A stretch of DNA of 64,000 bases from Trachythela sp. YZ-2020 (taxonomy: Eukaryota; Cnidaria; Anthozoa; Malacalcyonacea; Clavulariidae): the NCBI GenBank assembly GCA_016169945.1, contig JADLSH010000377.1:434001-498000 (forward strand), read 5' to 3'. Shown here in pieces: positions 1 through 12,282 of the stretch. Numbering within the stretch: the stretch's first letter is position 1; the number at the start of each line of letters is the position of its first letter. Made by a program: the position numbers and the translations under genes. A model generated the notes under the pieces. The model was not told where the DNA came from and ran no database searches. It saw only the letters and a list, made by a program, of their open reading frames with translations.

Positions 1-835
1 ACAATCAAATGCTTTCTTGAAATCCAAAAATATAACTCCATTCAATAGCCCTTTATCCATGTTTATATACCAACTATTTGTAACTCCTAATAGGATGTTT
101 GTGTTGACTGTTTTTTCCTAAAACCTGCTTGCTGTTTTGTTAGAATGTTGTTGTTTTCTAGATATGCAGAAAGTTGTTGAAATATTAATTTTTCGAAAAC
201 TTTTGTGATTACTGACAAAATGGATATTGGCCGGTAATTATTGCAGTCATTTCTATTTCCTGTTTTATAAATTGGTGAGACTATTGCAATTTTCAAATCA
301 TCTGGAAAAATACCAGTACTGATTGATTTGTTAAAGATTTGAGTCAGAGAAGCAACGATTTCTTCCGCTGCATCTTTTATTAACTTAGGAGGAATCCTAT
401 CGTGTCCAGTGGATTTCGATGCTTTAATACTCTTAAGTATTTTCATCATATCATGTTCATTTACTGTCTCTAATTGAAATTCAGTGTCTTGAACAGATAC
501 GTAGCTATCAGCTGGTTTTGATAAATTAGAAATACTTTTAGCTAAATTAGGCCCAATTTTCGAAAAGTGATCATTGAGGGTGTTTGCTATATCTCGTGCA
601 TCGGTGATAGTTGTATCATTTATGATCAATTCTTTGATGTCTGTCGTCTTAGATTTTTTATTGACTACCTTGTTAATCGTTTTCCACATTTCTTTCGGGT
701 TTTTGGAAGTGTCTTTGAAACATTTCAAGTAATATTTTGTCTTAGTTGATTTAATCTTTCTGGAGAGTGCATTTCTAGCCTGTTTATATGCTTGGTGAAT
801 GCTGGGGGAGCCTGTCTGAACAACATAGCGGAATA
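1..835 (-). pseudogene. LINE reverse transcriptase fragment, copy 1 (CR1/L2- or Jockey-like)
   Basis: Part of the pol protein of a non-LTR retrotransposon, which copies element RNA into the genome. The longest open stretch (728 to 87) holds the region before the RT domain and its first motifs: a SKSTGHDRIPPKLIK box, then IAIVSPIYKTGNRNDCNNYRPIS and QAGFRKKQST. Upstream sequence to about 835 still encodes an arginine/lysine-rich linker in frame. Near 115 the frame breaks, and the next RT motif (LDFKKAFD) lies at positions 1-40 in another frame, where the window ends. The same family recurs at 17697-18955 with similar boxes. The endonuclease domain is absent and the 5' side is cut off near 835. 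I call it a dead copy. Confidence 0.85.
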
Positions 836-2850
836 CAAAGTCGTCCGCCTTTATGCAATGGACGGTTTTCTACGTTAAGCGCATGCCCGAGTTCAGGCCG
901 AGAGAAAACTGGTAACTAGCAACCTCATGATTGGCGAAGAGCCAAATTGGCATCGTTGTCTAGTTGTTGATTGTGAACCCTGATAAATATTTACTTTGAA
1001 GACATTTAATTTGTCAAACTACAGCCGTTGAAACAGACACGAGTCCGCCCATTAGTCTAGGACCTGTAAAGGAGTTTGTATGCATTTCATTTAGGACAGA
1101 TTATCTCAACTGTTTTAGGGTAAAATGACCATGGCGGTCAACATATGTGCCAAAACCCGAATCTGCGGCGAAAGTCCTGAAAAGGACCACGCCCAGAAAT
1201 GGCACTGTCGACATAGCTCTAAATCATGAACCGACAAAGCTACAGCCTTTCTGAATTGCTTATAGTGTTTAGAATGGTCGCTTTTAGGGGTGGTCACTGG
1301 AGGGTGAAATTTGTCTAAGTATCATTTTTTACAAGAAAATGACTATGCACCATCCCAGGTCAACTGCTAATTATGCATCAAATTACTCATTCACCTGGCA
1401 AAATCTATGTTTTCTTATTTCCTAAAAATGTTTGTCATAGCATGAACAAATATGCTTATTTTAATATAATTATTATAAATTTCATAAGGAATGATATTGT
1501 TTTGTTGAGATATAACACATTTCATTTCACTTACCCCCGCCAGAACACGATTTCGGCCATATTTTGCCGATTTGTTTGCTTTTTATCGCCGAACCTCGCA
1601 AGTATCATCCAAATGTTGTACTTTAACACAATGCTAGTTGACTAAAGAATAATTCAACCAAGTTTCGTCGGGTTTTGGAGTAGTGCCATCTATTTTATCT
1701 TCGATTTTGTGTCCTTCGACATTTTCTCAATTATGTCGCCATGGCAATGTCACGCTGCTTCTCTGCCCGATAAATGCCACTTCTTCGTCCACATCTGTAT
1801 TTATATTACAGTATCCAAAAATAATTGATTGTAGAATAGTCCCAATCGAAAAATTGAAAGCATTAGTCCCACTTGGGAGTTAAAAACCTCCCCTCGTTCA
1901 TCAAGAATGAGAATTAAAAAAAAGGTTCAAAATAATTTGACAGTCTCGCGCGATTTTCACGAAAACTCCTCGTGGGCAACATTACAGGGGGGTGAATGTT
2001 TTCACGAATACGTTTGTTCGCGACCACAGCAACCCAAGTAAAGTTCGTGTGTTTAACTGTTTATATGTTTTATGACAAAATAAACACATTTTCGCGTAAT
2101 TTTGTATTTTTCTGGCTCCCTTTAGCTATAAAAAAGAAACCAGAGACTTACGCAATCTTTTTGCACCATCCTTCTGTTCGAAATTTGACTATAGAGGTAA
2201 TTGAAATATTCGGTAAAAGCTCAAAGTAAGAAAAAGTACCCGCTGGTTTAGTCTTTTGAGAAGATTATTTTTTGCGAGAGACGTGTTTCAATATAGATGC
2301 AAAGAGGAAGCTGAAATAAAGTCTGAGGGCTGAAACGTACAGGCGTCTACACCGAATAGCCTTAAAAGGATGGTGCAAAAAGATTGCGTAAGTCTCTGGT
2401 TTCTTTTTTATGGCTAAAGGAAACCAGAAAGATACAAAATTACGCGAACATTTGTTTATTTTGTCATAAAACATATAAACAGTTAAACACTCGGACTTTA
2501 CTTAGTTGCTGTGGTCGCGAACAAACGTATTTGTGAAAATGTTCGCTCCCCCTGTAATGTTGCCCACGAGGAGTTTTTGGGAAGATTGCGCGAGACTTTC
2601 AAATTATTTTGAACCTTTTGTTTTTGATTCTCATTCTTGATGAACGAGGGGAGGTTTTTCACTCCAAAGTGGGACTAATGCTTTCAATTTTTCGATTAAG
2701 ACTATTCTACAATCAATTATTTTTGAATACTGTAATATAAATACAGATGTTGACGAAGAAGTGGCATTTATCGGGCAGAGAAGCGACGAGATATTGCAAT
2801 GGCGACATAATTGAGGAAATGTCGAAGGACACAAAATCGAAGATAAAATA

Positions 2851-3947
2851 CATATATGTTATTTACCGGTTGCGAGGTCCGGATGAGAAAAACTGTGCCC
2901 GAGGTCAAGACCGAGGGCACAGTTTTTCTCATCCGGACCGACGCTGCCGGTAAATAACGTGTTTATTTTTTATCATAGGTAAAATTTAAGAATTTATTAA
3001 AATTGAAAATTCCAGTGTAGCGAAATAATTTGAGATCAGTGCAAGTGTGAATTCAAAGCGAGGCTGACAAAACTTGAACGTTAAAAGAAAACACGAAGAC
3101 GAAAACTCCAGAAAACTGGCAAGAAACTCACAAAAAAACATAGTTTCTGTACAAATGTACACGATATTTTTAAGTATGGCTGTAGAAAAGCATAGGAATG
3201 AAAGGTTTTGGCCTGGTTTTCCGGTATTCCGTGTTTCTTCGACAAGGATATCTTCGTGTTTACTTGCTTTGGCCATAAAAAACTCATAAAGTGAATCGTT
3301 CAGTGAATGCATGTGTTTTGACTTCGATCAACGCTTTCTACTAAAACGGACAATGAACAAGGTATGCTGTAATTTTTTTCTGGTCATTTCACGGTAAAAA
3401 AAACATATAGCCTCAACTTTGTTTGCCAAGGGCCACGGCTTTAATTTTTTTTTGTTTACAATATGTATACGAAAAGTACTTTAACAAATGGGCAGAAAAA
3501 TCATGTTTTCACTACAGTTGGTCCATATTTTTAAGTTTTATGTGTGGAGAAAAGTTTTTTCTTCTATGATATCTGTTTAAACTGTATTTTTTTAACTTTA
3601 ATGTGGACAAATACTGAAATACAGGAGCATTTAAAACAAATGTATTAGTTTTATTAAATATTATTACGAGCATTTAAAACAAATGTATTAGTTTTGTTGA
3701 CGCATCGTGCTTAGTATGAAGCCTTTGGAGTTGATGCAATTCATTTTTGTACTCTAACTATCGTTAGGCTAGCTTTTTGAACTTTTTGGGTAGATTTTTT
3801 AATCTAAAAATTGTTTCACTCCTGTGTTTTGTCGCGTAATCCAGAGCGGGACGGATGAGTTTCAGAGCGGGCCGGATGCAAAATCCGGACCGCTCTGAAA
3901 CGCTTGCTAGCCAATCAGATTGCTTTATTTTCATAGATAAAAAATAA
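2851..3947 (+). mobile_element. Nested element with a GA-punctuated hairpin at one end
   Basis: The boundaries come from comparing the interrupted right arm of the foldback with its intact left arm: arm sequence stops at 2850 and resumes near 3948. The left end is a 101-bp hairpin (2858-2958), followed by TTTATTTTTTATCATAGG at 2962. The right end has a second hairpin (about 3859-3902), the box CCAATCAGATTGC at 3911 and an inverted copy of the terminal AT-rich motif at about 3931-3948. No convincing protein is encoded. The same layout recurs at 38254-38960. Confidence 0.7.
2858..2958 (+). repeat. GA-punctuated hairpin 1
   Basis: A nearly perfect palindrome in modules: an outer stem GTTATTTACCGG, GA, a 25-nt module (2876-2900), GA, a central GGTC-AA-GACC (2903-2912), GA, the exact reverse complement of the 25-nt module (2915-2939), GA, and the outer stem again. 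GA is on the plus strand in both arms, so it does not pair as Watson-Crick but lies opposite GA. Confidence 0.9.
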
Positions 3948-4573
3948 ATGGCACTATTCCAAAACCCGACGGAACTTGGTTGAATTATTCTTTAGTCAAC
4001 TAGCATTGTGTTATAGTACAACATTTGGATGATACTTGTGAGACTCGGCGATAAAAAGCAAACAAATCGGCAAAATATGGCTAAAATCGTGTTCTGGCGG
4101 GGGGTAAGTGAAATGAAATGTGTTATATCTCAACAAAACAATATCATTACTTATTAAATTTATAATAATTATATTAAAATAAGCACATTTTTTCATCCAA
4201 TGACAAAAATTTTTAGGAAATAAGAAAACATAGACTTTGCCAGGTGAATGAGTAATTTGATGCATAATTCGCAGTTGACATGGGGTGGTGCATAGTCATT
4301 TTCTTGAAAAATATGATACCTAGACAAATTTCGCCCTCCAGTGACCACCCCTAAAACCAACCATTCTAAACACTATAAACAATTCAGAAAGGCTGTAGCT
4401 TAGGCCGTTCAGAATTTAGAGCTATGTCGACAGTGCCGTTTCTGGGCGTGGTCGTCGGATTCGGGTTTTGGCACATATGCCATGTTGACCGCCATGGTCA
4501 TTTTACCCTAAAACAGTTGAGATAATCTGTCCTAAATGAAATGCATACAAACTCCTTTACACGTCCTAGACTA

Positions 4574-5981
4574 CACGAATAATGGGAATGGCGAAATTTT
4601 ATCTTCTTTGTTCACACATCTTCTATATTTTCATTACACCATGCCATTGCTGACATTCTGTAATCGGACGCATCTATTGCAAATTTGCATTTGGGGTGTG
4701 GGGGGTGAAGACGAGCCTTAACCGATCCGTATACTCTTTATTTTCAGTCTATCCAATTTTGTGCAAGTGGTTTAGGTAGAAAACTTTACTGTTAACTTTT
4801 TAACTTCTTCAAACGTTCAAGCTATATACTTTCCAGTCGGCGAAGCTAGTCATGGAAGGAGCTGCTCATGCGTCTTATGCAAATAGACATGTTTAATAAG
4901 TCTGAGATAGTCTAAATACAATACGTTTCTAAAGGTTTAAATAATTGCAATGTCTAGTTTCGCCACACAATTAAGTCTAACTATTATATACGGAAATTTT
5001 ATCAAAATATTTAAAAGTAAAATCGCCGCCATAAGTTGAACAGTCCCGTAAATAGAAACAACGGTGTGACTGGGATTCAAATGTACAAGTAGTACACCAG
5101 GTTAACAACACCTCGACGATTCCAGCAAAGACCCGACCTTGAGAAGGGGATTACTAACGAACCACAGAATAAAGAAACCATTTTAAAGGCAGTAAGGCAC
5201 CCTTGTAGTTGAGACTTAAACAACTATTAAAACGTCGTTTCAAAACGGTAGAGTACTCCCATTAACGTGCTATAGCTACTTGAATATACATATAGCTACA
5301 TATTATACTTGAAGAAGGCGAAGAGAAATTGAAACGTTAGAACACATTTCATTTAGGTTTTTACACCTCCGGCCGCTTGTATCAAAGTAAATAATTTGAT
5401 AAATTAACAATAGTTAGTGCAACTGTTAATCAGAACAGAGCGTATTAAACTTAACGCTACATTTTAACTACAAAACGGTAAATAAAAGTAGTTAAAAGTT
5501 TAATACTACCTGCCGCAGACAATTTTAGAGATATATTATTTGAACAAAAAGTTGAGCACAAATCTATATACACTTGTATAGGAATTTATAAACTAAGAAA
5601 CACATACCTAAATTAATCCGCAACTGTTTTCCAAGGTTGTGTTATAATTATATCTTCGCAAATGTGACAACCTCTATATTTCAAAGAAGAGCAACAGCTG
5701 AAACGGTAAAAGGACTTTCAGGTAGCGTTTTATTACTTTTTACCTCAGATTAATGACCCAAGCTGTTGATATAAAACCATATTTGTAAAACACAAATCAA
5801 ACAACATGTTTTTGTGGGAGAAGGGGTTCTGAGGTATGAAGACTCATATTATGACAAACATCATGCCTACTCACGTCACACCCTAAGCTGAAACTGATTG
5901 ACTGAACTGAATGCTCTGACCATAAAGCAGAGCCTTGCCAGGGGTAGCCATTCCCTGACGACCCTGAACCAAGAAACACTT
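4574..5981. other. No gene or element recognised
   Basis: AT-rich sequence. I see no supported coding region, RNA gene or terminal inverted repeats here. Confidence 0.5.
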
Positions 5982-6119
5982 GGACAGTTCTTAACCTGAC
6001 CAAGGGGAATGAAACCCCTATATGGACAGTCCTTAACCTGACCCAGGGCACTAGACCCATATGGGCAGTCCTTAACCTGACCAAGGGCGATAAACCCCTA
6101 TGGACAGTCCTTAATCCCC
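5982..6119 (+). repeat. Short tandem repeat array, about 40-bp unit, four copies
   Basis: The phrase GGACAGTCCTTAACCTGACC and close variants start at about 5982, 6024, 6063 and 6102 (spacing 42, 39, 39). The second half of each unit (CAAGGG...AAACCCCTAT) is more variable and partly self-complementary. A minus-strand reading frame runs through it (MVRLRT repeats), which follows from a period close to a multiple of three. Confidence 0.8.
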
Positions 6120-6145
6120 GAGCCGGGCGATAGCCCGGGCGAGGG
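6117..6145 (+). repeat. Short GA-punctuated hairpin 4
   Basis: CCC, GA (6120-6121), GCCGGGC, loop GATA, GCCCGGGC, GA (6141-6142), GGG. It is followed by GGTTATTTATCACACC near 6160, reminiscent of the AT-rich motif after the hairpins at 2858 and 38254. No matching right end was found. Confidence 0.55.
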
Positions 6146-6180
6146 TACTAATTCCGCTCGGTTATTTATCACACCCGGAA

Positions 6181-8606
6181 AAAGGAAATCCAAGGGAGAT
6201 CTAAAGTTCATCAATAATCGCGGGCGCGTGGTTCAAGGTTGGTGGGTGGTCATCTGACTGATCTCAAAAGTATGGCAGATTGTCAGGAGTGGAGTGAGTG
6301 AGATTATAAAAAAACTTGAGAAAGTCTGAATTAAATGTCGCTTTTGGAACTTTATTGGAAGAGCTGTGTCTGTGGGACGGATCTTATCGCTTTAACTTTA
6401 TCAAAAAAGATAAGAAGAGTCCAAATAGAGGCAGGTTTGTTATATTATTAAAACAATAAAAGTGTTGATGTATTTTTGTTCTAAAAACTCCTGCTTTATA
6501 TATATAGTTTTTCATTTATTTACGGTTAAAGTATCGTATATTTTATACGATGAAAAAGGTCTAAATTAAAAGGAGAACGAAATCATTTTTACGCTTATAT
6601 CTTAAACTGATTTCAATTCAAAAAGGAATTTTTATCGGTAAAATGCAGTTTAGTTTTGTGAACATTTCGAAACGTTATATTTGAACGGAATGTTGAATTT
6701 TACATTAGTTTAAAGCTCATATAACGAATAATACCATACCTACATCATAAATTCGGGAATTCTATAGCTAAAACAACTATTTTTTAGTTATTTTTGGCCG
6801 ATTAGTATCCTGTTTTGTACGCTAAAAAATTGTATTATTTTGTGTCAGTGTTGCTATGACGACAGTGCTTCCACTACTTAAGAAATATTTCCGTTGCGTA
6901 TCTTTCAAGAAACCATGTATATATACTTCCCGGTTTCCTTATTGTTTTCCTTTCAAGCTATTAGAGTATTGTTTTCCTTCAAACTCATTTGAAATGAACG
7001 AAAACACTTATGTCAAGAAGTTCACTTATATGACGCTGTCCTTTGAGTGCGTCATAAATGGAGGGGGGAGGGTAGATAATTCAATTCTGTTTTTAGCGAA
7101 ACACGCGGCCAGTGATTTCCCGAATCCCATTTCCAGCAGAAAAACTGCTGGTGTAACGGCCTTTTTCCTGCGTTTTGCATCGCAGATTTTGCAACAAAAA
7201 AGCTTAGTATAATGTTGGAAACTGTCGTTGTTTAGCTGTGGCGAGGGGTTGTTGCATGCATGTATTTCTAGTTATATGGTATGTGTGACGTATAATGAGT
7301 CTATGGTCAATGAAGTCGACATTTTGGAGACTTCAACCCGAACCACAAATATATTATACAATTGAAATAACAAACTTGACAAAAAGTTAATTAAATATGT
7401 ACATAGTAAAGTGAATTCCATATCTATCAGCAATAATCCTTGCGACTCTTTACACCCGTCCTTCAGGTTTATGGTGTTGACAATGGTAACAATGGTAACA
7501 ATGGCTGCTTCTATTTTTATCATAGTTCTTATTTCCATAATATTATAGATATCAAATAATAGATCTATTATTTTTATAACAATGTGCAGTTTTGAAAAAA
7601 TACACTGAAGGTAAGCCTCTGCAAAGCCAATATCAGGTTAGAAGAGAAGAGGTGGGTGGGTGGGGAAAAAACTTTAAAAGCTTGTACCGCAAGGCGCACA
7701 GTGTAACTGATATAATTTTGCTTAACATCCTGAAAGTTATGCGGTAATTAACTTGTCTCATATTACATCTTATGATTGGTCAATTTGTCAGTGAAAGGTG
7801 TTTTTAAGTATTCTATTGGTTCATTCTGAAATATCATGTGCTGCTCACGTGAAAGCATGCCAAAGTCATGAGACGAATCTTTGACCTATCTGTCAATAGG
7901 TTACAATAAACAATGCTACCTTTGAGACCTGGACGGAAGGAAATCACCTCTTTTGAAACAAGCCGCATATTTGAATGACGCGTTGCTTAGTTTACCTTCA
8001 ATGCGTTGTCTCATTAACTTAAATTTATTAGTAATAAATTTTCTTGATCAATTTAAAACTTTATTTAACAAAAAATTGATAAAGACTCGAAAATACTTAC
8101 CAAACGTCGTGTTTTCTTTATTCCCTAGTTAAAATAATTTAAATTTTGCAGCACGAAGTAACAACCCGTTCTCTGTGAGCTCTCAGCAGATGTCAGAACA
8201 GTCACGTTTGTATTAACTACGGGTCAATAAATGTTGTGTTTGATCGTTGCTAGGCAAATATTCATGCATGATAATGAGCTAATTATAAAGGTACTATTAA
8301 CGCAATTTTAGCTGCTGAAGACATAATAAAGTATTTATGAAAATATATTACTTTTTCGTTCCTAACAGGTGTTTTTAAGTATTTGTATATAGCGGCACTG
8401 CCAAAGCAGATAGGCCAATACTACATGCACTTTTGAGAGGGTTCCTAGCTAATATTAGCTAGGAACAGCTCAAGCTTAATATTACAAATCGAAGCATGAT
8501 ATTTCCATATTGGGCGAATACGATAACGATGCACTATTACCAAAAATAGAAATAATATTTCATTTCAATGAAACGAGGAGAAATTTTATCTTTGCGATAT
8601 CTGTCA
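6181..8606. other. Unassigned stretch
   Basis: No recognisable gene. One open frame (6856-7212, plus, 118 codons) has unremarkable composition and no known motif, and I do not call it a gene. The rest is AT-rich with only short open frames. Confidence 0.5.
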
Positions 8607-9075
8607 CACTGTTAATTTTGGGGTGTCAATTTAACACCAAAAAGTGGTGCTAAAAAATTAGGTAAAAAATGACACCTTTTTTGGGTGCTATTTTAACACC
8701 GCCGTTGATGGTGCTGATTTAACACTAGTTACGGTGCTAAAACAACACCTTTTGTAGTGTTAAAATAGCACTGGTTTTTAGAGTTAATTTAACACTAGTT
8801 GTGTAGCGCTTAATTTTGGGGTGTCAATTTAACACTAAAAAGTGGTGCTAAAAAATTAGGTAAAAAATGACACCTTTTTTGGGTGCTATTTTAACACCGC
8901 CGTTGATGGTGCTGATTTAACACTAGTTACGGTGCTAAAACAACACCTTTTGTATTGTTAAAATAGCACAGGTTTTTAGAGTTAATTTAACACTAGTTGT
9001 GCAGCGCTAAAATAACACTTAAAGTAACACGCCTTCTCGGTGCTAAAGTCACACCAGTTTTTAACTGTTAACCAT
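8607..9075. repeat. Left subterminal palindrome array, including a 198-bp tandem duplication
   Basis: About fourteen imperfect 17-bp palindromes of the form GGTG(C/T)TA-AT-TTAACACC, spaced 23-30 bp centre to centre. Positions 8613-8810 are repeated almost exactly at 8811-9008, with a few substitutions. Confidence 0.9.
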
Positions 9076-9344
9076 GGTAAAAATAACAATTAATTTTGTT
9101 ATTAGTTTACACTGCACTAAAGTGATTTCATGCACCCAAATGGCCCCATAATATTACACACAAACAAGAAAATAGTTTCATGATTATTATTATAAAATTT
9201 GTTTAAAGTTTTTGGGTTCATTTTCCTTAGCTGTTCATAAGTTTAACAATTGTTAAAATTCTTCCACTTGAAATATCCTTTCACAAAACTTTTAACCAAC
9301 AATTATGCATGCATTAAATGAAGTTTAATGTAAATGTAGTATAT

Positions 9345-9672
9345 TTACTATTTCCATTGGAGTCCCAGCTCATTGACAAACTTCTGAACAGAAATTCTTT
9401 TCTTAGCATCAGCGCTCTTGTCGATCAAAACAGGTTCCAGGAAGGCGTAGATATTGGAAACTCCTGGAGTGTACTCCATATTCAGCACATAAAAAGCGTG
9501 GCGATAAGCATGGTCACTGCCATAGCCACTGGAATGTTTTTGCCTGATAAGTTTAAGTAGATTTGTCCCTCAGCAGCGATGTGAAAAGGATCCAAGATTG
9601 CCAGGTCTCCAGAAGCTATAATCCGTGGATAGGTGGATTTTTCGACTTCTTCGTCAAAGGAATCATCATCCT
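9345..9672 (-). pseudogene. Last exon of a transposon-associated multicopy gene, frameshifted
   Basis: Starts after a good acceptor (TTTTCAG at 9673-9679) with an acidic stretch (DDDSFDEEVEK), then YPRIIASGDLAILDPF. About midway (near 9508) the frame shifts by one base; the downstream frame continues with HAFYVLNMEYTPGVSNIYAF and ends FVNELGLQWK-stop. This pattern (a conserved xAFYVLNMEYP-type segment close to the C-terminus) belongs to an unnamed protein family present in many copies in cnidarian and fish genomes, usually inside transposons. Function unknown. Upstream exons lie at 9952-10033 and 11537-11633. Confidence 0.55.
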
Positions 9673-9950
9673 GAAAATATTCATTTTGATTTTAGCTTAT
9701 AAGTTTCAATATCGACTAACCTTAGGCATTTAATCTCACCCCTTAACACAGAGCCTAAGTCACATTGTTGCATATTTAAATAATTGTGTCATAAAAGTGT
9801 TTACTGTATGACGTAATTATCGAAAGGGTCAAGTAATGATTTAACAAGAGGCATATAAATATATAGTATATAGTTAACTTGTCTATGCCCAACACTTTCC
9901 CTCTCATAAAGTGTGTCAAATTTTCTATTAAAATATACTTACTGTGCAAA

Positions 9951-10033
9951 TCATGAAAAAGGGATTTTTTGAAATGGCCTTCTCTTTCAAACGGGATTGG
10001 AGAACCAATGCCGTAACAGTGCTCTCAATTTCT
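9951..10033 (-). pseudogene. Internal exon of the same element-borne gene
   Basis: An 80-90-nt open stretch on the minus strand encoding IESTVTALVLQSRLKEKAIS followed by KNPFFMICT. It is bounded by an acceptor (TTTTTTCCAG) and a strong donor (GTAAGT). Its phase joins that of the exon at 9672. No function recognised. Confidence 0.5.
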
Positions 10034-11535
10034 GGAAAAAAGTAAAGGATAACTATAATTAGTAAAACATAAGTCGAGGGTCATCTTTTATATCATTATT
10101 AAAATAGAAATACATAAACTTGATCACTAGACAATACGTCAGTCCAATCAAGTTAGAGCAAAGCCAATCAGCCTGAGATAGTGTAACTGAAACAACAATG
10201 TCAAGCAAGGGAGCACGCCAGAGTTGTTTGAATCACTAACCTTTTATTCAATTCACAGCGATATCTGTATATTAAATTTCTTTTGTTCGACTGCCATTTG
10301 AAAATAAAATGGTATACAGCATGTATCGCAGGCGCTTGTGACAATGACATAAGAATTCATTTAAAATCTTAATTAATTCTTATGTCATCATCATGAGTAC
10401 AAAATATTGTATTTGCTATAACCTGTACCAAGGTGGGGTTCTTTTGGGTGAAATGCCGCTTAGAGTGTTAAACCCATTATAATATTTTTATTATATGACT
10501 AGACAGTACGAAAGATTCTCACCATAGGATTTGTATACATATGACCCAGAAGTTTCCAATCGTTTCTTCAGCAACTAAGGGCATTTCAGCCCCGGGGATG
10601 AATTTGGCCCCGGGGTTGAAAAATCTCCATGTAATCAGCCCCTTTGTTCTAGCAGGATACCAGACATGGCAAAATTGCTTGCTTGCCATGTATAAAACCC
10701 AACGTGGAAAAATAATGTCATTTACATTTAGAAGCTGAGCCAGTCTAGCTTTCCGAGTTGCCCTATTCACCGGGTCAACTCACAAGTCACCTCATGCAAT
10801 CAGCCCCTCAATACAATCCCACGGCCAAGCCAACTCAGTACATCACTACATGTATACCCGGCCCAGGCTTATTGAGGCCAAGCCTGTTGGAGTGTTGGCT
10901 CTCTCTATAAGCCTGATATTTACAGTACTAAAACAGAACTATTCAAGAGGCCTATACTCTGGTAAATTATATAATAACATTTCATAATACTTTACCATGA
11001 AAACATTTTCAAAATATTTATATTTTTCTGACAGAGATATGGGTGTGGGGCCTGGCATCCATATTTTAAAATAATATTTTATCTAAGTCTTTATACTCAA
11101 TACTATTATAAATTGAAATCTCAAATTATAATTTAATTTTAATTACCTACTTTTTGAGGTTATTTTTGGAGAAATCTAAATCCATGTCGTTTGTATTTTA
11201 ATATATCTGTGATTCAAACATAAATATTACCATGAATTACCAGCATGTTTTGTGGCCTTTGCTAGGACGCAAATATGGAAGAATTTTTTTGACACGAAAT
11301 TTATAGTTTTTATACGACCTACGACATTGTTTTGATCTCGCACTTTATTGAGTTAAAATAAAATGAGTTCGTGAATCATGTTGTGTTATTGTATAAAATA
11401 TGGCCTTCGACTAGCAAATATTCAATGTTTCTTCCCACTGATGAACGCAACTCCATACTTAATATATTTATGATTCAAGCGCTGGCACGGGGATGATCAC
11501 GATATCCTAAATATATTTCAACAATATAAATGGCA

Positions 11536-11636
11536 TAAATACAGTACCTCTTCATCCTCAAGAATAGAGATGGTAATCTCCTTCAAACCCGCATTTATTA
11601 GAGTTTCGCGTAAAGAAGAATCTATCTTCTGAAACG
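11536..11636 (-). pseudogene. Upstream exon of the same element-borne gene
   Basis: Follows a TTTCAG acceptor and encodes KIDSSLRETLINAGLKEITI then SILEDEE before a GT. It looks like a short helical segment. The connection to the exons at 10033 and 9672 is inferred from strand and splice signals only. Confidence 0.4.
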
Positions 11637-12083
11637 AAAGGAAATCACAATTAAATATTAGATGATGTTTGATATAAAAATACTTTGAGAATATCATACA
11701 TAAATCGCGTTTGATCAACTCGTGTGGAACATACCAATTTAACAACAAAGTCGATTCCTTTTTGCTCTTCGTAAGAATGCCAATGTGCAGTTTAACATAC
11801 GAACTAACAGCCGCGACAACACCAGAAAATATAAAAAAACAAACAACTCGAAGCGGAATATATAAACCAAACGATGAAGTCGCCAGCGATGAATGAATAA
11901 TTTCAATCTTGCCGCACGAAATTTGATCTCATGTTATGCCTAATATGGTATTCCATGCCATATAGAGAGTTACCGGAGTTGTTGGAGCGCGTGGGGCCTC
12001 GGAACCCGGCATTGTGCGTCACGTCTCGTATAGCACATCCACTGAGAATATTTTTGTGTTTCTGACAAAAATATGGCCTAATA

Positions 12084-12281
12084 ATGGCTCGCTTTCGTTG
12101 CAGCATTTGCCTCGAATTTGTGTCAGAATCTATTCAAACATTAGTAAAGTATATTGGCAGGATTCATCGAAATGAACCGAATTTCCATGTCGTTTGTGGT
12201 ATCAAGAGGGTTGCGCGAAAATATTCAAACATTTATATTTTCACCACAAGAAACGGAGTTAATTTAGCAATACCAATATAG
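12084..12281 (+). pseudogene. Degraded C2H2-like N-terminal fragment next to the right array
   Basis: The frame opens MARFRCSICLEFVSES and continues through an IHRNEPNFHVVCGI segment. This resembles the N-terminal double zinc finger of transposon-encoded proteins in cnidarians and fish (CxxC...H, then CG...C...H), but the first-finger histidine and the second-finger cysteine are replaced or missing. The frame runs into the palindrome array and stops there. It is on the opposite strand to the other exons in this element. Confidence 0.4.
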
Positions 12282-12282
12282 G

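Larger units (their letters stand above)
1053..4573. mobile_element. Long foldback (palindromic) element, copy 1
   Basis: The ends are inverted copies starting TAGTCTAGGACC and ending in CCTAGACTA. The left arm runs 1053-2173; the right arm is its reverse complement in two pieces, 2365-2850 and about 3948-4573; a 190-bp spacer separates them. The right arm is split by a nested 1.1-kb element (2851-3947). A left-arm-only copy lies at 42730-43861. The short open frames inside are mirror images in the two arms and resemble no protein I know, so I treat them as non-coding. TA dinucleotides flank both ends, which would fit a TA target, but this is not proven. Confidence 0.85.

Noticed and set aside
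6856..7212. 118-codon open frame
   Set aside because: No recognisable motif, no splice context and no repeat or homology support.
8607..9075. CRISPR-like array
   Set aside because: Regularly spaced short palindromes, but repeats are degenerate, spacers are short and similar, and the setting is an animal genome with transposon ends on both sides.
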